A DNA stretch of 64,000 nucleotides from Streptomyces sp. NRRL F-5122 (GTDB lineage: Bacteria > Actinomycetota > Actinomycetes > Streptomycetales > Streptomycetaceae), in assembly GCF_001507435.1 (NCBI RefSeq), contig NZ_LMWH01000278.1, positions 196,342 to 260,341 on the forward strand. Direction: 5' to 3'. Made by a program: the position numbers and the translations under genes. This document shows, piece by piece, positions 8,091-17,186 of this stretch. Below the pieces are notes generated by a model that made no database searches, had not been told where the DNA came from, and saw nothing but the letters and a program-made list of their open reading frames with translations. The first letter of the stretch is position 1. The number at the start of each line of letters is the position of its first letter.

Positions 8091-8930
8091 AGGCGGTCGC
8101 GGACGTCGATCTCCTCGGCGAGTGAACGGGTCCTCGGCCCGGCGGATGCTGACGGGCTTGGGCCTCAGTGGCAGGCCCTCGTCCACCTCGGCGGCCTCGG
8201 CTTCCGCGAGGGCACGGTAGGGCGAGGCGACGCAGGAGGACGTGCCCGCGGTGCTGGAAGAGCCGGTGTTGCGGGTGTAGTACATCTCGTCGCCCTCGTA
8301 GCCGAACCCAGCACCGGCCCCGGCGGGCAGGACGAAATACACGTCGGCTTCCCGCTCGACCAGAACGAAGGCGTCCCGGGACGGGTCCGGGTTGGTCACC
8401 GTCATCTGGAAGCTGTCCGCGGTCGAGTTCTGCGCGGCAGGAACCGTGATGTCCGCGTAGTCCCGCGAATCAAAAAACTGCTGGTAAAAGACCTTTCCCC
8501 GGGGCTCGGAGCGGAGCCGGCCGCTGCTGTCGCAGACGACGACCCCGCCGTTGATGTCCGCGCTGGACGAGTACGGCCAACTGCCCGTCGCCACCTTCAG
8601 CGGGCTGGCCCCGGAGCCGTTGCCCGTCAGACCGCATCCCACGCTCACCGTGGCGGCACTGGTCGGAACGAACAGGCCGCCGTCCGGGCCGAGGGTCAGG
8701 TTGTTCCCGGCCTGCTCGGACAGATCCGCGATGATGGCGCCGGTGGCCGGGTTGTAGTCGATCCCGCCCGTACCGGACAGGCACGGGCGTACGTCCTCAC
8801 AGCCGAGCGTGGCGGAGAGCACGTAGGGGTTGGCGACGCTACCGGAACCGCTGAGCGTCACGTTGTCCCCGGCGGCGATCGAGCAGTTGCACTGCCCGCC
8901 GCCGCATCCGCATCTGGCCAGAGTGCCCAC
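8091..8930 (-). CDS. Tail-fibre-like repeat protein (end of frame uncertain)
   Basis: Protein with a Cys-rich N-terminus (CGCGGGQCNCSI) followed by short strand-rich repeats with Gly/Asn/Thr (AAGDNVTLSGSGSVANPYVL, then GLTGNGSGASPLKV). This look is typical of phage tail-fibre or surface-decoration proteins in Streptomyces. GTG at 8930 is preceded by TGAGGACG; an ATG at 8978 would add WLWAGP. The frame does not stop at the antiporter gene and stays open on the opposite strand down to 7134. That part has the composition of antisense shadow, so I end the credible protein at the khtU border, and a missing stop or frameshift is likely. It is related in plan and 5' sequence to the gene at 9834-10540. 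Confidence 0.5.
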
Positions 8931-8949
8931 CGTCCTCAGAGGGTGCCTT

Positions 8950-8968
8950 GGCCCGGCCCACAACCAGC
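8950..8968 (-). repeat. 19-bp repeat shared by the leaders of both tail-like genes, copy 1
   Basis: GGCCCGGCCCACAACCAGC occurs here and again at 10569-10587. Each copy lies just upstream of a tail-like gene on the minus strand. If translated it would read WLWAGP in both. Confidence 0.6.
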
Positions 8969-8978
8969 AGCGCGCCAT

Positions 8979-9391
8979 CGAGTCTAGGAGCTGCCCGGCC
9001 GAATGCGGGTCCATGGACGGCATGCCTTGTCCACACGTATGGCGGCTTCGGGTGGCCGTCGCCGTCCCTTCGAGCCAATCTGACCTCGGAGCCGCACTGC
9101 CTGGGGTCCCCTCTCAGACCAGGCTGCGTCCACGCAGAGCACGCCTCTCACCTGGTAGACCGTCGCCATGAGGAGCGGGTGAGAGGCGGGCTCGCACGAT
9201 CGACATTGCGGACGCAGGCTGGCCGCGTCACGCTGACATAGGCGCTCGTCAGGCCGCTATGCGGGCGTTCTCCCGACCTGGGCGGCGATTACCGGCCAGC
9301 GCCGGATCAAGGACTGCAACCCGCGTGCGTGCATGTCCCAAAGCAGGACAGACGAACCCACGGGAAAACGACCCACCACCATGGAGATGTC
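8979..9391. other. Intergenic region, about 410 bases
   Basis: Gap between the minus-strand tail-like gene and the plus-strand ANTAR gene, so it must hold two outward-facing promoters. No gene or clear operator was recognised. Confidence 0.35.
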
Positions 9392-9724
9392 GTGGAAATC
9401 CACGAGGATGGGCTCCCTGGCGCGGTCCAGGAGCCGGAAACCGACACCGTTGATCACATCAAGCAGCTAGAGACCAAGGTCGCCCAGCTAGAGCGGGCAG
9501 TGGACTCGCATGCCGTGATCGACCAGGCAATCGGAGTCATCGTTGCAGTGGCACGCATGACACCGGCCCAGGCCTGGGACCTGATTCGCGAGACATCCAT
9601 GTGCACCAACATCAAGCTGCGCCACGTAGCCGAGCTGATCGTCGCCTGGGGCACGACCGGCGCCCTCGCGGCCGACATCCGTGAGGAAATCTACCGAAGA
9701 CTGAACGACCGAATCGTCTGGTGA
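9392..9724 (+). CDS. ANTAR-domain RNA-binding antiterminator protein
   Basis: Small protein of 110 residues that is almost entirely an ANTAR domain: VAQLERAVDSHAVIDQAIGV, then MTPAQAWDLIRETSMCTNIK, then LRHVAELIV. ANTAR proteins bind paired hairpins in mRNA leaders and prevent transcription termination, usually under control of a linked sensor domain. Here the N-terminus is too short (about 25 residues plus a coiled-coil-like KQLETKVAQLERAV) to hold a GAF or PAS domain, so a partner in trans is expected. GTG at 9392 has GGAGA nearby and gives the usual length; ATG at 9329 is an alternative. No target hairpins were identified in this window. Confidence 0.75.
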   Translation: MEIHEDGLPGAVQEPETDTVDHIKQLETKVAQLERAVDSHAVIDQAIGVIVAVARMTPAQAWDLIRETSMCTNIKLRHVAELIVAWGTTGALAADIREEIYRRLNDRIVW

Positions 9725-9833
9725 CCCGTTCGGCACGCCACGGATCGCTGTCCGGACACCGCCCGGACAGCGATCCGGCCGTGTCCGGGCGGCTCGGCTA
9801 CACAGCCTCGGACCTGCAAGGACAGTGTCCGGA

Positions 9834-10540
9834 TCATCCGTGCAGCTCGATGATGACGATGCCTCCGCTGCCCGCGGTTCCGCCCACGCTGTCCCCGGCA
9901 CGCGCCAGCGCTCCCGCCGCACCGGCCCCGTATCCGCGCGGAGCTCCACCGGCGTTGGACGACAACCGCTGCTGGCCGCCGTGCCCGAGCTGGCTGTCGC
10001 CCCCTCGCCGGACTGACCTTGGAAGCCGGAGAGGCGGAGCGAGCCGCCGCCCGGGCCGCCTCCGATGGTGAGCTGCCCGGTCCCGGGCTGGGCACCGGCG
10101 ATACCGGAGAACGCGCCGGCGTCCGTGCCGGACTCCATGGTCTGGGGGGCGCCGCCTCCTCCGTTGGCGGAGACGAGGCCGCCGAAGCTCGAGTTGCCGC
10201 CTGCGCCGCCGTCCGTGTTGGCCGATCCGGCGGCGCCGCCTGCGCCGACCACGATGGTCTCGACCGCGCCGAGGGCGGAGACGTCGATGAGGGACTCGGA
10301 GTGGCTGCCTGCAGCGCCGCCGATCTGCGCCACCAGCTGGTTCGCGGCGGATGCCGCGCCCGGAGCCCCGCCGCCACCGACCTGGACCTTGACCCGCACG
10401 CGGGCGAGCCACGGGTAGTCGGCCTTCTTGAACTGGAAGGTACCCGCCGTCTTGAAGTACAGGACCTCTCGCAGGCCCTGCTGTCCGGGGATGAGGCAGA
10501 GCGAACCGTAGTCGTCGCAGACACAAACTGAACTGGCCAT
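9834..10540 (-). pseudogene. Glycine-rich tail-like protein, frameshifted
   Basis: The ATG at 10540 (ribosome site AAGGAG) opens MASSVCVCDDYGSLCLIPG, followed by a short beta-rich domain (VLYFKTAGTFQFKKADYPWL, VRVKVQVGGGGAPG) and a long Gly-rich region (GAGGAAGSANTDGGAGGN). It should end in the usual motif GTAGSGGIVIIELHG, but this lies in another frame. Adding one G to the five-G run at 9999-10003 joins the frames smoothly as GEGGDSQLGHGGQQ. It could be a real mutation, a slippery site or a sequencing error. Such proteins are phage-tail-like in look, yet no other structural phage genes are present. Confidence 0.6.
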
Positions 10541-10568
10541 GGCTGGGCCGCTCCTTGGAGGAGACTTC

Positions 10569-10587
10569 GGCCCGGCCCACAACCAGC
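10569..10587 (-). repeat. 19-bp repeat in the tail-like gene leader, copy 2
   Basis: Identical to 8950-8968. Here it lies 29 bases outside the chosen ATG, so in this gene it is 5' untranslated leader or promoter DNA. Confidence 0.6.
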
Positions 10588-10614
10588 GGCGACACCTAGC
10601 AGGGTAGCCGGGCG

Positions 10615-11250
10615 TCAGGAGGCGGCGTCGACCGCGACCAGGTGCACCCGCACGACGTCGCCGGCCGGGGAGGCGACGCCCTGGCCGCGTCGCGGGCGCG
10701 TCCGCCACACCCGCACGACGGCGTACCAGGTGGTCACCTCCTCCACCGCGGCCGTCACCGTTCGCTCGTCGTCTTCAGGATCGGGGTCGACGGGCAGCGC
10801 GGACAGGACAGGGGGCGTAGCGAACGGGGTGGGCGGCAGCAGGCGGGTCGCGGTATCGACGAGCCGAGCCTGTCCCCCGTGCGGGAGGTACTGGCGGTCG
10901 AGGAGGCGGAGGACGTCGCACAGGTCCTCGGCCGAAACGATCCGAATGGTGTTGAGGCGGATATGCATGCCGCTCTGCAGCGGGCCGACCATCACGGCGA
11001 TCGACACGGCCCGTACGGACAGCAGGCGGGACACGGTGCGGGCCTGGTTGGCGAGGCTGTCCATACGGCGCTGGAACAACGGAGTGGATGACTTCTGCCG
11101 GGCCTTGGCGAGCCTCCGCTTCTCACCGGCGGACAATCCGCTCTCGCGCTCACCACACCACACAGCCCCGATCAGGACCGGCCGGGGGCCATGCGGACCG
11201 CAGAGGGCCCCTCGGCATGCGCCCGGCTCGTCGAGAAGTCTGTGTAACAC
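10615..11250 (-). CDS. Hypothetical protein
   Basis: Not recognised. The frame is open from 11367, but the region above about 11280 is the leader of the divergent phospholipase gene, so GTG at 11250 (about 211 residues) or a later GTG near 11163 is more likely. The central part is helical and charged (LSAGEKRRLAKARQK, then LFQRRMDSLANQARTV). The C-terminal half has strand-like segments (IAVMVGPLQSGMHIRLNTIR, TTWYAVVRVWRTRPRRGQG). It lies upstream of the tail-like gene on the same strand and may belong to that group. Confidence 0.45.
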   Translation of the reverse strand: MLHRLLDEPGACRGALCGPHGPRPVLIGAVWCGERESGLSAGEKRRLAKARQKSSTPLFQRRMDSLANQARTVSRLLSVRAVSIAVMVGPLQSGMHIRLNTIRIVSAEDLCDVLRLLDRQYLPHGGQARLVDTATRLLPPTPFATPPVLSALPVDPDPEDDERTVTAAVEEVTTWYAVVRVWRTRPRRGQGVASPAGDVVRVHLVAVDAAS

Positions 11251-11357
11251 ACAGTCGTTCTTGGGCGTCCAGCTACTCGGATGTCGGATTCCGGACGCCC
11301 TACCGCAAGATCGCGCCACCAGTGTCTCGATTGCCACCGGATCTGGAGGAATCGAGA

Positions 11358-13520
11358 ATGTCCGCACTGTCCCGTAGAAAATTCCTGGGCACCGCCGCCA
11401 CCGTCACCGGTGCGGCCGCCATGGGTGCCGCGATGCCCGGCGTCGCCGCCGCGAGCCCCGAGCACGGCCACGAGCACGGTCATCACGGCCCCAAGCACGG
11501 TGACATCCGCGACATCAAGCACATCGTCGTGATCATGCAGGAGAACCGCAGCTTCGACCACTACTTCGGTGCGCTCAAGGGTGTGCGCGGCTTCGGCGAC
11601 CACGCGACGATCCAGCTTCCCGGCGGCAAGTCCGTCTGGGAGCAGCCGAAGACCTTGACCGAGGGTTCCGAGACGCAGTACCCGTGGCGGCTGAGCGGTG
11701 CGAAGTCCTGGGACGGCGCCACACCGCCGAGCCCGGAGATGGGTGCGGCCAACTACGGCGGCACCAGTCACGGTTGGACCGACCAGCACGGTGCCTGGTA
11801 CGGCGGCCTGATGAACGGCTGGTACTACGCCAAGGGCGGCCCGACCACGCTCGGTTACCTGGACCGCAAGGACCTTCCGTTCCACTACGCCCTCGCCGAC
11901 GCCTACACGGTCGGTGACGCGTACCACTGCTCGGTGCTCAGTGCGACCGGTCCGAACCGCACCTACCTGTGGAGCGGCACGATCAACGCCGCCAAGAAGC
12001 ACGGCACCTTCACGGCCAACGACGGCGGTGACGAGCTCGGCAAGTTCCTGCCCTGGGAGTCCTACGCCGAGACGCTCCAGCATGCGGGCGTCAGCTGGCG
12101 GGTCTACCAGTGCGCCGACGACTACGGCGACAACGGCCTGGAGTACTTCAACACCTTCGCCAAGCTCGATCCGAGCCAGGGCGGCACGGCAGCTCCGGGC
12201 AACGTCTACTACGACAACGGTGTCAAGAACGTCCCCGAGCCGGCCACCGGCCTCGCGGGCAACGCCGACAACATCAACGCCGCGATCCGCCAGGACGTGG
12301 TGAACGGCACGCTGCCGCAGGTCAGCTGGGTCGTCAACAACCAGTTCTTCTCGGAGCACCCCGTCACCTCCCCGAGCAACGGCGCGTACTTCCTGCGCGG
12401 CGTTCTCGAGGCGCTGAACGCTGACCCGGAGGTCTTCAACTCGACCCTGGTGGTCATCAACTACGACGAGAACGACGGCCAGTTCGACCACGTCCCGCCG
12501 CCGCTGCCGGCGCCGGGCGAGGAGGACGAGTTCGTCGCCGGCACCATGAGCCAGTACGGAGTGACGGAGCCGCTGCCGGTCGGTCTCGGCTTCCGCGTGC
12601 CGCTGGTCCTCATATCGCCGTGGACCCGTGGCGGTTGGGTCACCTCCGAGGTCTCCGACCACACCTCGGTGATCCAGTTCATGGAGAAGTGGACCACCGC
12701 GATCGGCAAGCCGGCCGTCAGCCCCAACATCAGCAAGTGGCGCCGCAAGGTCTGCGGTGACCTCACCGGCGCCTTCGACTTCACCTCACCGGTCTACGGG
12801 CTGCCCCACCTGCCCGACACCGGAGATCTGATCCCCGAGACCCGCTACACCCCGCTGCCGGGCGACAACACGATGCCCACGCAGGAGAAGGGCACCAAGC
12901 CGGCCCGCCCGCTGCCGTACCAGCCGAACGCCAACCTGACCGGGTTCGCCCACGGCACGGCCAAGCTGGAGTTCTCCAACGAGGCTCAGTTCGTCACCAA
13001 GGCGAGCCACTTCGCCGTCTACAACAACCTGGGCGGCCTTCCGACGCTGGCCGAGTACCCGGCCAAGTTCCCGGGTCAGTACACCGTCGAGGCCAAGGGC
13101 ACGGTCAACGGCGTCGGCCCGGTGGGCTCCTCCGAGAGCGACACCGCGTACGACCTCACCATCACGGGCCCGAACCGGTTCCTGCGCCGTTTCATCGGTG
13201 ACGCGGGCAGCGCCGGCAAGGACCTCGTCGTCGTGGCGAGCTACTACGAGGGCCGGTCGACTGCGCACCCGAAGCTGAAGCTGTCGCTGCGGAACAACGG
13301 CCACAAGCCGGTGACGTTCACCATCACCCACAACCACTACATCTCCGGCGCACCGAAGAAGGTGCGGGTGGCCTCCCGCAGCAGCGAGGCGTGGGCCGTC
13401 GATGCGCTGGAGATCAGCAACGGCTGGTACGACGTGACCGTCACGGCCGACTGCGACCACGGCTGGTCCCAGCGGTTCACCGGTCACCTGGAGACGGGCC
13501 GGGCCAGCATCACCGGCTGA
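11358..13520 (+). CDS. plcC: Phosphocholine-specific phospholipase C, Tat-exported
   Basis: Secreted phosphoesterase of 720 residues. The N-terminus is a Tat signal, SRRKFLGTAATVTGAAAMGA, ending AAAS around residue 32. The catalytic phosphoesterase domain begins IKHIVVIMQENRSFDHYFG, the hallmark of the bacterial phospholipase C / acid phosphatase AcpA superfamily, with further sites YHCSVLSATGPNR, NYDENDGQFDHVPPP and SDHTSVIQFMEK. Two C-terminal beta-sandwich domains follow (about residues 530-720), as in phosphocholine-preferring enzymes. It would hydrolyse phosphatidylcholine or sphingomyelin outside the cell, releasing choline phosphate. The ATG has GAGGAAT upstream. Streptomyces enzymes of this class are often phosphate-regulated, but I did not find a convincing PHO box. 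A strong hairpin follows. Confidence 0.85.
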   Translation: MSALSRRKFLGTAATVTGAAAMGAAMPGVAAASPEHGHEHGHHGPKHGDIRDIKHIVVIMQENRSFDHYFGALKGVRGFGDHATIQLPGGKSVWEQPKTLTEGSETQYPWRLSGAKSWDGATPPSPEMGAANYGGTSHGWTDQHGAWYGGLMNGWYYAKGGPTTLGYLDRKDLPFHYALADAYTVGDAYHCSVLSATGPNRTYLWSGTINAAKKHGTFTANDGGDELGKFLPWESYAETLQHAGVSWRVYQCADDYGDNGLEYFNTFAKLDPSQGGTAAPGNVYYDNGVKNVPEPATGLAGNADNINAAIRQDVVNGTLPQVSWVVNNQFFSEHPVTSPSNGAYFLRGVLEALNADPEVFNSTLVVINYDENDGQFDHVPPPLPAPGEEDEFVAGTMSQYGVTEPLPVGLGFRVPLVLISPWTRGGWVTSEVSDHTSVIQFMEKWTTAIGKPAVSPNISKWRRKVCGDLTGAFDFTSPVYGLPHLPDTGDLIPETRYTPLPGDNTMPTQEKGTKPARPLPYQPNANLTGFAHGTAKLEFSNEAQFVTKASHFAVYNNLGGLPTLAEYPAKFPGQYTVEAKGTVNGVGPVGSSESDTAYDLTITGPNRFLRRFIGDAGSAGKDLVVVASYYEGRSTAHPKLKLSLRNNGHKPVTFTITHNHYISGAPKKVRVASRSSEAWAVDALEISNGWYDVTVTADCDHGWSQRFTGHLETGRASITG

Positions 13521-13577
13521 CCCGTCCCGCGGCGAGCACCCGTGCTTGCCGCCGATTTCGGTGACGGCGGCCGTCCC

Positions 13578-13617
13578 CACCGCCCCGGACCACGAGCAGA
13601 TCGTGGCCGGGGCGGTG
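13578..13617. terminator. Terminator after the phospholipase C gene
   Basis: Long hairpin CACCGCCCCGG-a-CCACG ... CGTGG-c-CGGGGCGGTG, with 16 paired bases and one mismatch, 58 bases after the stop codon. Confidence 0.7.
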
Positions 13618-13781
13618 GCGCCCGCCGATCCGCGCGCGAACGGCTCCCACGCCCTCGACGACCCTCCATTGCCCGCGTCCGGAGCGGCTGATCAAAGCCC
13701 GCACCGTCGCCGATCTTGCCGTTGACCCCGATGTGTAGGGTGAACGCAAGGCTGGGGAGCGAGCGCCGGAGGCAGTGCGAC

Positions 13782-14930
13782 ATGGACGTGATCGTGGTCG
13801 GCCTGGGGGCCATGGGCAGCGCCACGATCCATCAGCTTGCGCGTCGCGGTGTAGAGGTGCTGGGTATCGACCGCCACAGCCCGCCGCACTCGTTCGGCTC
13901 CAGTCACGGCGAGACGCGGATCACCCGCCGGTTGACCCTGGAGGGCACGGAGTACGTGCCACTGGCGGTGCGCTCCCACGAGTGGTGGCGGCGGATCGAG
14001 GCGGAGGCCGGAGCCTCGGTGCTCACCGAGTGCGGCGTACTGAGCCTGTCCGACCTTGCCGTCGCCCCGGGCGCTTTCGCCGTCCACGAAAGGGCTGCGG
14101 CCGCCTTCGGCATCGACTACGAACTCCTGGACGCGGCCGCGTTGCGGGACCGGTTCCCGCAGTTCCGTGTGGAGGCCAGCCGCGTGGGTCTGCTGGAGCC
14201 CGGCGGCGGTTTCGTCCGGCCCGAGGCGGCGATCGGCGCGCAACTGGACCTGGCGGAGCGGTACGGCGCCCAGCTTCGTCGCGGGGAACGGGTCCTCGGG
14301 GTCGAGGCCACGGGGTCGGCCGTCACCGTCCGCACCGACGCGGCCACGTACACCGCCGACCAGGTCGTGCTGTGCGCGGGTGGCTGGCTGGCGGGCCTAC
14401 TCGACGATCCCGGCCTCGCCGCGCTCTTCGGTGTCTACCGCCAGGTCCTGCACTGGTTCGAGCTCGAGGGCTCCGGGCAGGACTTCGCCCCCGAGCGTCT
14501 TCCCACCTACATCTGGGAAGGGGTGAGCCGTCCGGAGGAGTACTTCTACGGGTTCCCGTCCGTCGACGGCGCGACGCTCAAGGTGGCCACCGGGCAACTC
14601 GATCACCGCACGCCCGGCCCGGACCGGCTCGATCGCAGCGTCGCTCCCGGGGAGGCGGCTGCCTTCCACCGGACCATGATCGACGGTCGGCTGCCGCAGA
14701 TGTCCGCTCGCGCCGCGCGCTCGGAAGTGTGTATGTACACCGTCACACCGGACGAGGCTTTTGTCATCGACCGCCTGCCGGGCCGTGAGCGGGTACTGAT
14801 CGCCTCCCCCTGCTCGGGCCACGGCTTCAAGCACTCCGCGGCGATCGGCGAGGCGCTCGCCGAATCGGTCACGGACGGCACCTCCACCCTCGACCTCACG
14901 CCTTTCGCGCTCAGCCGCTTCGCCAGGTAG
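13782..14930 (+). CDS. solA: N-methyl-L-tryptophan oxidase / monomeric sarcosine oxidase-like FAD enzyme
   Basis: Cytosolic flavoprotein oxidase of 382 residues, the family length. The Rossmann motif VVGLGAMGSATIHQLARRG lies at residues 5-23, followed by GIDRH and HSFGSSHGETRITR, the SolA/MSOX signature around the flavin. The C-terminal block VCMYTVTPDEAFVIDRLP and SPCSGHGFKHSAAIGE contains the Cys that carries FAD covalently in this family (VCMYT). It oxidises a secondary N-methyl amine such as sarcosine or N-methyltryptophan to the amine, formaldehyde and H2O2; the exact substrate is not readable. ATG at 13782 was chosen because MDVIVVGLG is the family start. It seems monocistronic. Confidence 0.85.
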   Translation: MDVIVVGLGAMGSATIHQLARRGVEVLGIDRHSPPHSFGSSHGETRITRRLTLEGTEYVPLAVRSHEWWRRIEAEAGASVLTECGVLSLSDLAVAPGAFAVHERAAAAFGIDYELLDAAALRDRFPQFRVEASRVGLLEPGGGFVRPEAAIGAQLDLAERYGAQLRRGERVLGVEATGSAVTVRTDAATYTADQVVLCAGGWLAGLLDDPGLAALFGVYRQVLHWFELEGSGQDFAPERLPTYIWEGVSRPEEYFYGFPSVDGATLKVATGQLDHRTPGPDRLDRSVAPGEAAAFHRTMIDGRLPQMSARAARSEVCMYTVTPDEAFVIDRLPGRERVLIASPCSGHGFKHSAAIGEALAESVTDGTSTLDLTPFALSRFAR

Positions 14931-15254
14931 TCGGTTCGGACCGCCCGGGAGCGGCGGCACCGGCGAGGGCCGATCGCGGAACTGGACCACTCCCCCGCTC
15001 CGAGTAGCGGCATGCCATGCGCTGCGGCGCGCGCTGCACGCTCCCGCGTGCGCCACGGGCGGAATCCCCGGGGCGCCCGCGCACCATTGCCCATCGGCTC
15101 AGGAAGCTCGGTGGCCCCGGTCCGCCAGAGCACATCCGCCCTCCATCCACGCCGGGCCGGCTCCGGCACCGCGCGCGGCCGTGTGCCCGGCGCCCTCGAA
15201 TGTGACGCAGCCGTCCCCCGGCTCGCTTGCCCCGGGCAACGAGTCCCCCATATC
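14931..15254. other. Intergenic region, 324 bases
   Basis: Nothing gene-like was recognised. The right edge leads into the operator and promoter of the broken hydrolase gene. Confidence 0.35.
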
Positions 15255-15282
15255 GTTCCAAGTGAACAGAACGTTCTATCTA
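15255..15282. promoter_or_regulatory. Putative TetR operator and promoter of the hydrolase gene
   Basis: AGAACGTTCT (15268-15277) is a perfect 10-bp palindrome. It overlaps a GTTC-n5-GAAC pair (15255-15267) and a possible -10 TATCTA (15277-15282), 16 bases before the ATG. It differs only in its outer bases from GGAACGTTCC (17782-17791), which sits in the promoter of the nearby TetR gene. Confidence 0.55.
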
Positions 15283-15293
15283 ACGGAGTGGCG

Positions 15294-16103
15294 ATGACTG
15301 GCACCTCACCCGCCCGCACTGTCGTGCTGATCCACGGGCTCTGGATGACCCCGCGCAGCTGGGAGCGATGGACCGAGCGCTAACAGGCGCAGGGACATCG
15401 GGTCATCGCACCCGCCTGGCCCGGGCTCGACGGCGAGGTCGAGGAGATGCGGCGCAACCCCTCCCGTATCGCCGGGGTGGGTCTGGGTGAAGTGATCGCC
15501 CGCTACGAGGAGGTCGTCCGCAGCCTGGATGAGGCGCCCGTCATCATCGGGCACTCCTTCGGCGGGGCCATCACGCAGATCCTGCTGGACCGCGGCCTCG
15601 GCAGTGCCGGTGTGGCCATCGACTCGGCACCCGTCAAGGGGGTCCTTCCGTTGCCGTACTCGACGCTGAAATCGGCCTGGCCGGTCCTGGGCAACCCCGC
15701 CAACAGGAACAAGGCCATCGCCCTGACACCGCGGCAGTTCCACTACGCCTTCGCCAACACCCTCAGTGAGGAGGAGTCCGCCGCCGTCCATGAGCGCTAC
15801 CAGGTGCCGGGATCGGCCCGTGTGCTCTTCCAGGGGGCGTTCGCCAATTTCAACCCCCGAGCCGTCACGAAGATCGACGCCCGCAACCCGCGGCGTGCTC
15901 CCCTGCTGTTGATCGCCGGCGAGAAGGACCACATCGTGCCGCCGAAGGTCAACAAGGCCAACTGGCGCCTCTACCGGAAGTCCCCGGCCGTCACCGAATA
16001 CCACGAGTTCCCCGGCCGCTCGCACTTCATCGTCGGTCAGAACGGATGGGAAGAAGTCGCCGACCACGCCCTCGACTGGGCGACGCGCCACAGCCGTACC
16101 TGA
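15294..16103 (+). pseudogene. Alpha/beta hydrolase interrupted by an in-frame TAA
   Basis: Cytosolic alpha/beta hydrolase of about 269 codons. It starts TVVLIHGLWMTPRSWERW (oxyanion HG motif), then TAA at 15381-15383, then continues in the same frame with QAQGHRVIAPAWPGL. The nucleophile elbow GHSFGG, acid loop LLIAGEKDHIVPP and histidine GRSHFIVGQ are all intact. One base separates TAA from the expected TAC/TAT Tyr codon, so this is a fresh nonsense mutation or a sequence error rather than old decay. Restart at ATG 15447 would lose the oxyanion strand. The gene carries the same operator type as the TetR gene at 17187, which probably controls it. Confidence 0.75.
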
Positions 16104-16235
16104 CCGACCACTGTCCGCGCTGCCGCCCTCGAACTGCACGGGGCGGTTCCCCCTCCCGTGACCGATACCGCCCCGCGCCCACCTTCGACGGACAGCACCA
16201 GCCGTCCGTCGCCCAACGATCCAAGGAGAATCCCG

Positions 16236-17087
16236 GTGTTCAAACGCCCCGTCCGACTTGCCGTGCTCGGTGCCACCGGCCTCGCACTCGCCGCAGGCCT
16301 CGCCACGACCGCCTCAGCCGACCCGACCCACCACGCCGGCCACCACACCGCAGCCAAGCCGACCGTCGTCCTCGTCCACGGCGCCTGGGCCGACTCGGCC
16401 GGATGGAGTGGTGTCGTCAAGCGACTTCAGGCCGACGGTTATCCGGTCACTGCACCGGCCAACCCGCTGCGCGGTCTCACCAGTGACTCCGCCTACCTCG
16501 CCGACTACCTCAAGTCGATCCACGGCCCGATCATCCTGGTCGGCCACTCGTACGGTGGCGCGGTCATCACCAACGCCGCCACCGGCAACCCGAACGTCAA
16601 GGCGCTCGTCTACATCGCCGCCTTCGCACCCGACAAGGGCGAGAGCGCCACGGCTCTCAGCGTGAAGTTCCCGGGCAGCCACCTCAGCGACGACCCCGAC
16701 GCGCCGGTACCCACGGCTCTCAACGCCGTTCCGTTCACTCAGCCCGACGGCAGCACGGGCACCGACCTGTACCTGAAGTCCGACAAATTCCGCGACGTCT
16801 TCCTCAGCAACCGGCTCGGCAAGGCCGAGGCCGCCGAACTCTCCGCCACCCAGCGCCCCGCCAGCGCAGAGGGCCTGGGCGAGCCCTCCGGCACGCCTGC
16901 CTGGAAGACCATTCCCTCCTGGTACCTCGTCGCCCGCGCCGACCATGCCATCCCTGCCGCCGCCGAACGGTTCATGGCATCGCGCGCCCACGCCCACACC
17001 ACCGAGATCGACGCCCCCCACGGCGTCCAGTTGACCAACCCCGGCACGGTGACGAAGCTCGTGGAGCGCGCCGCGACCGCCAAGTGA
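16236..17087 (+). CDS. Secreted alpha/beta hydrolase
   Basis: Alpha/beta hydrolase of 283 residues with an N-terminal Sec signal (VRLAVLGATGLALAAGLATT, cleavage after ASA near residue 28) and a His-rich linker. The oxyanion motif HGAWADSAGW and nucleophile elbow GHSYGG are visible; later blocks WYLVARADHAIP and DAPHGVQLTNP supply the acid and histidine. It belongs to the EstC/salicylate-esterase-like branch that includes many small esterases; the substrate is unknown. GTG at 16236 has AAGGAGA six bases upstream and gives a proper signal peptide. It is a distant paralogue of the interrupted hydrolase just upstream. A strong terminator follows. Confidence 0.8.
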   Translation: MFKRPVRLAVLGATGLALAAGLATTASADPTHHAGHHTAAKPTVVLVHGAWADSAGWSGVVKRLQADGYPVTAPANPLRGLTSDSAYLADYLKSIHGPIILVGHSYGGAVITNAATGNPNVKALVYIAAFAPDKGESATALSVKFPGSHLSDDPDAPVPTALNAVPFTQPDGSTGTDLYLKSDKFRDVFLSNRLGKAEAAELSATQRPASAEGLGEPSGTPAWKTIPSWYLVARADHAIPAAAERFMASRAHAHTTEIDAPHGVQLTNPGTVTKLVERAATAK

Positions 17088-17099
17088 CATCACTTCCCA

Positions 17100-17137
17100 C
17101 CGGCCTCCGCCCGACTGCTCAACGGGGCGGAGGCCGG
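17100..17137. terminator. Terminator between the secreted hydrolase and TetR genes
   Basis: Perfect 13-bp stem CCGGCCTCCGCCC / GGGCGGAGGCCGG with a 12-base loop, between convergent genes. Confidence 0.8.
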
Positions 17138-17186
17138 ACCCATGACGCGGGGCCGGCCTCCGGTTCCGAGGGCGAAGCGCCCGTAT

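Noticed and set aside
8091..10540. A prophage, suggested by two tail-fibre-like proteins
   Set aside because: No capsid, portal, terminase, lysis or integrase gene is present between 6 and 13 kb.
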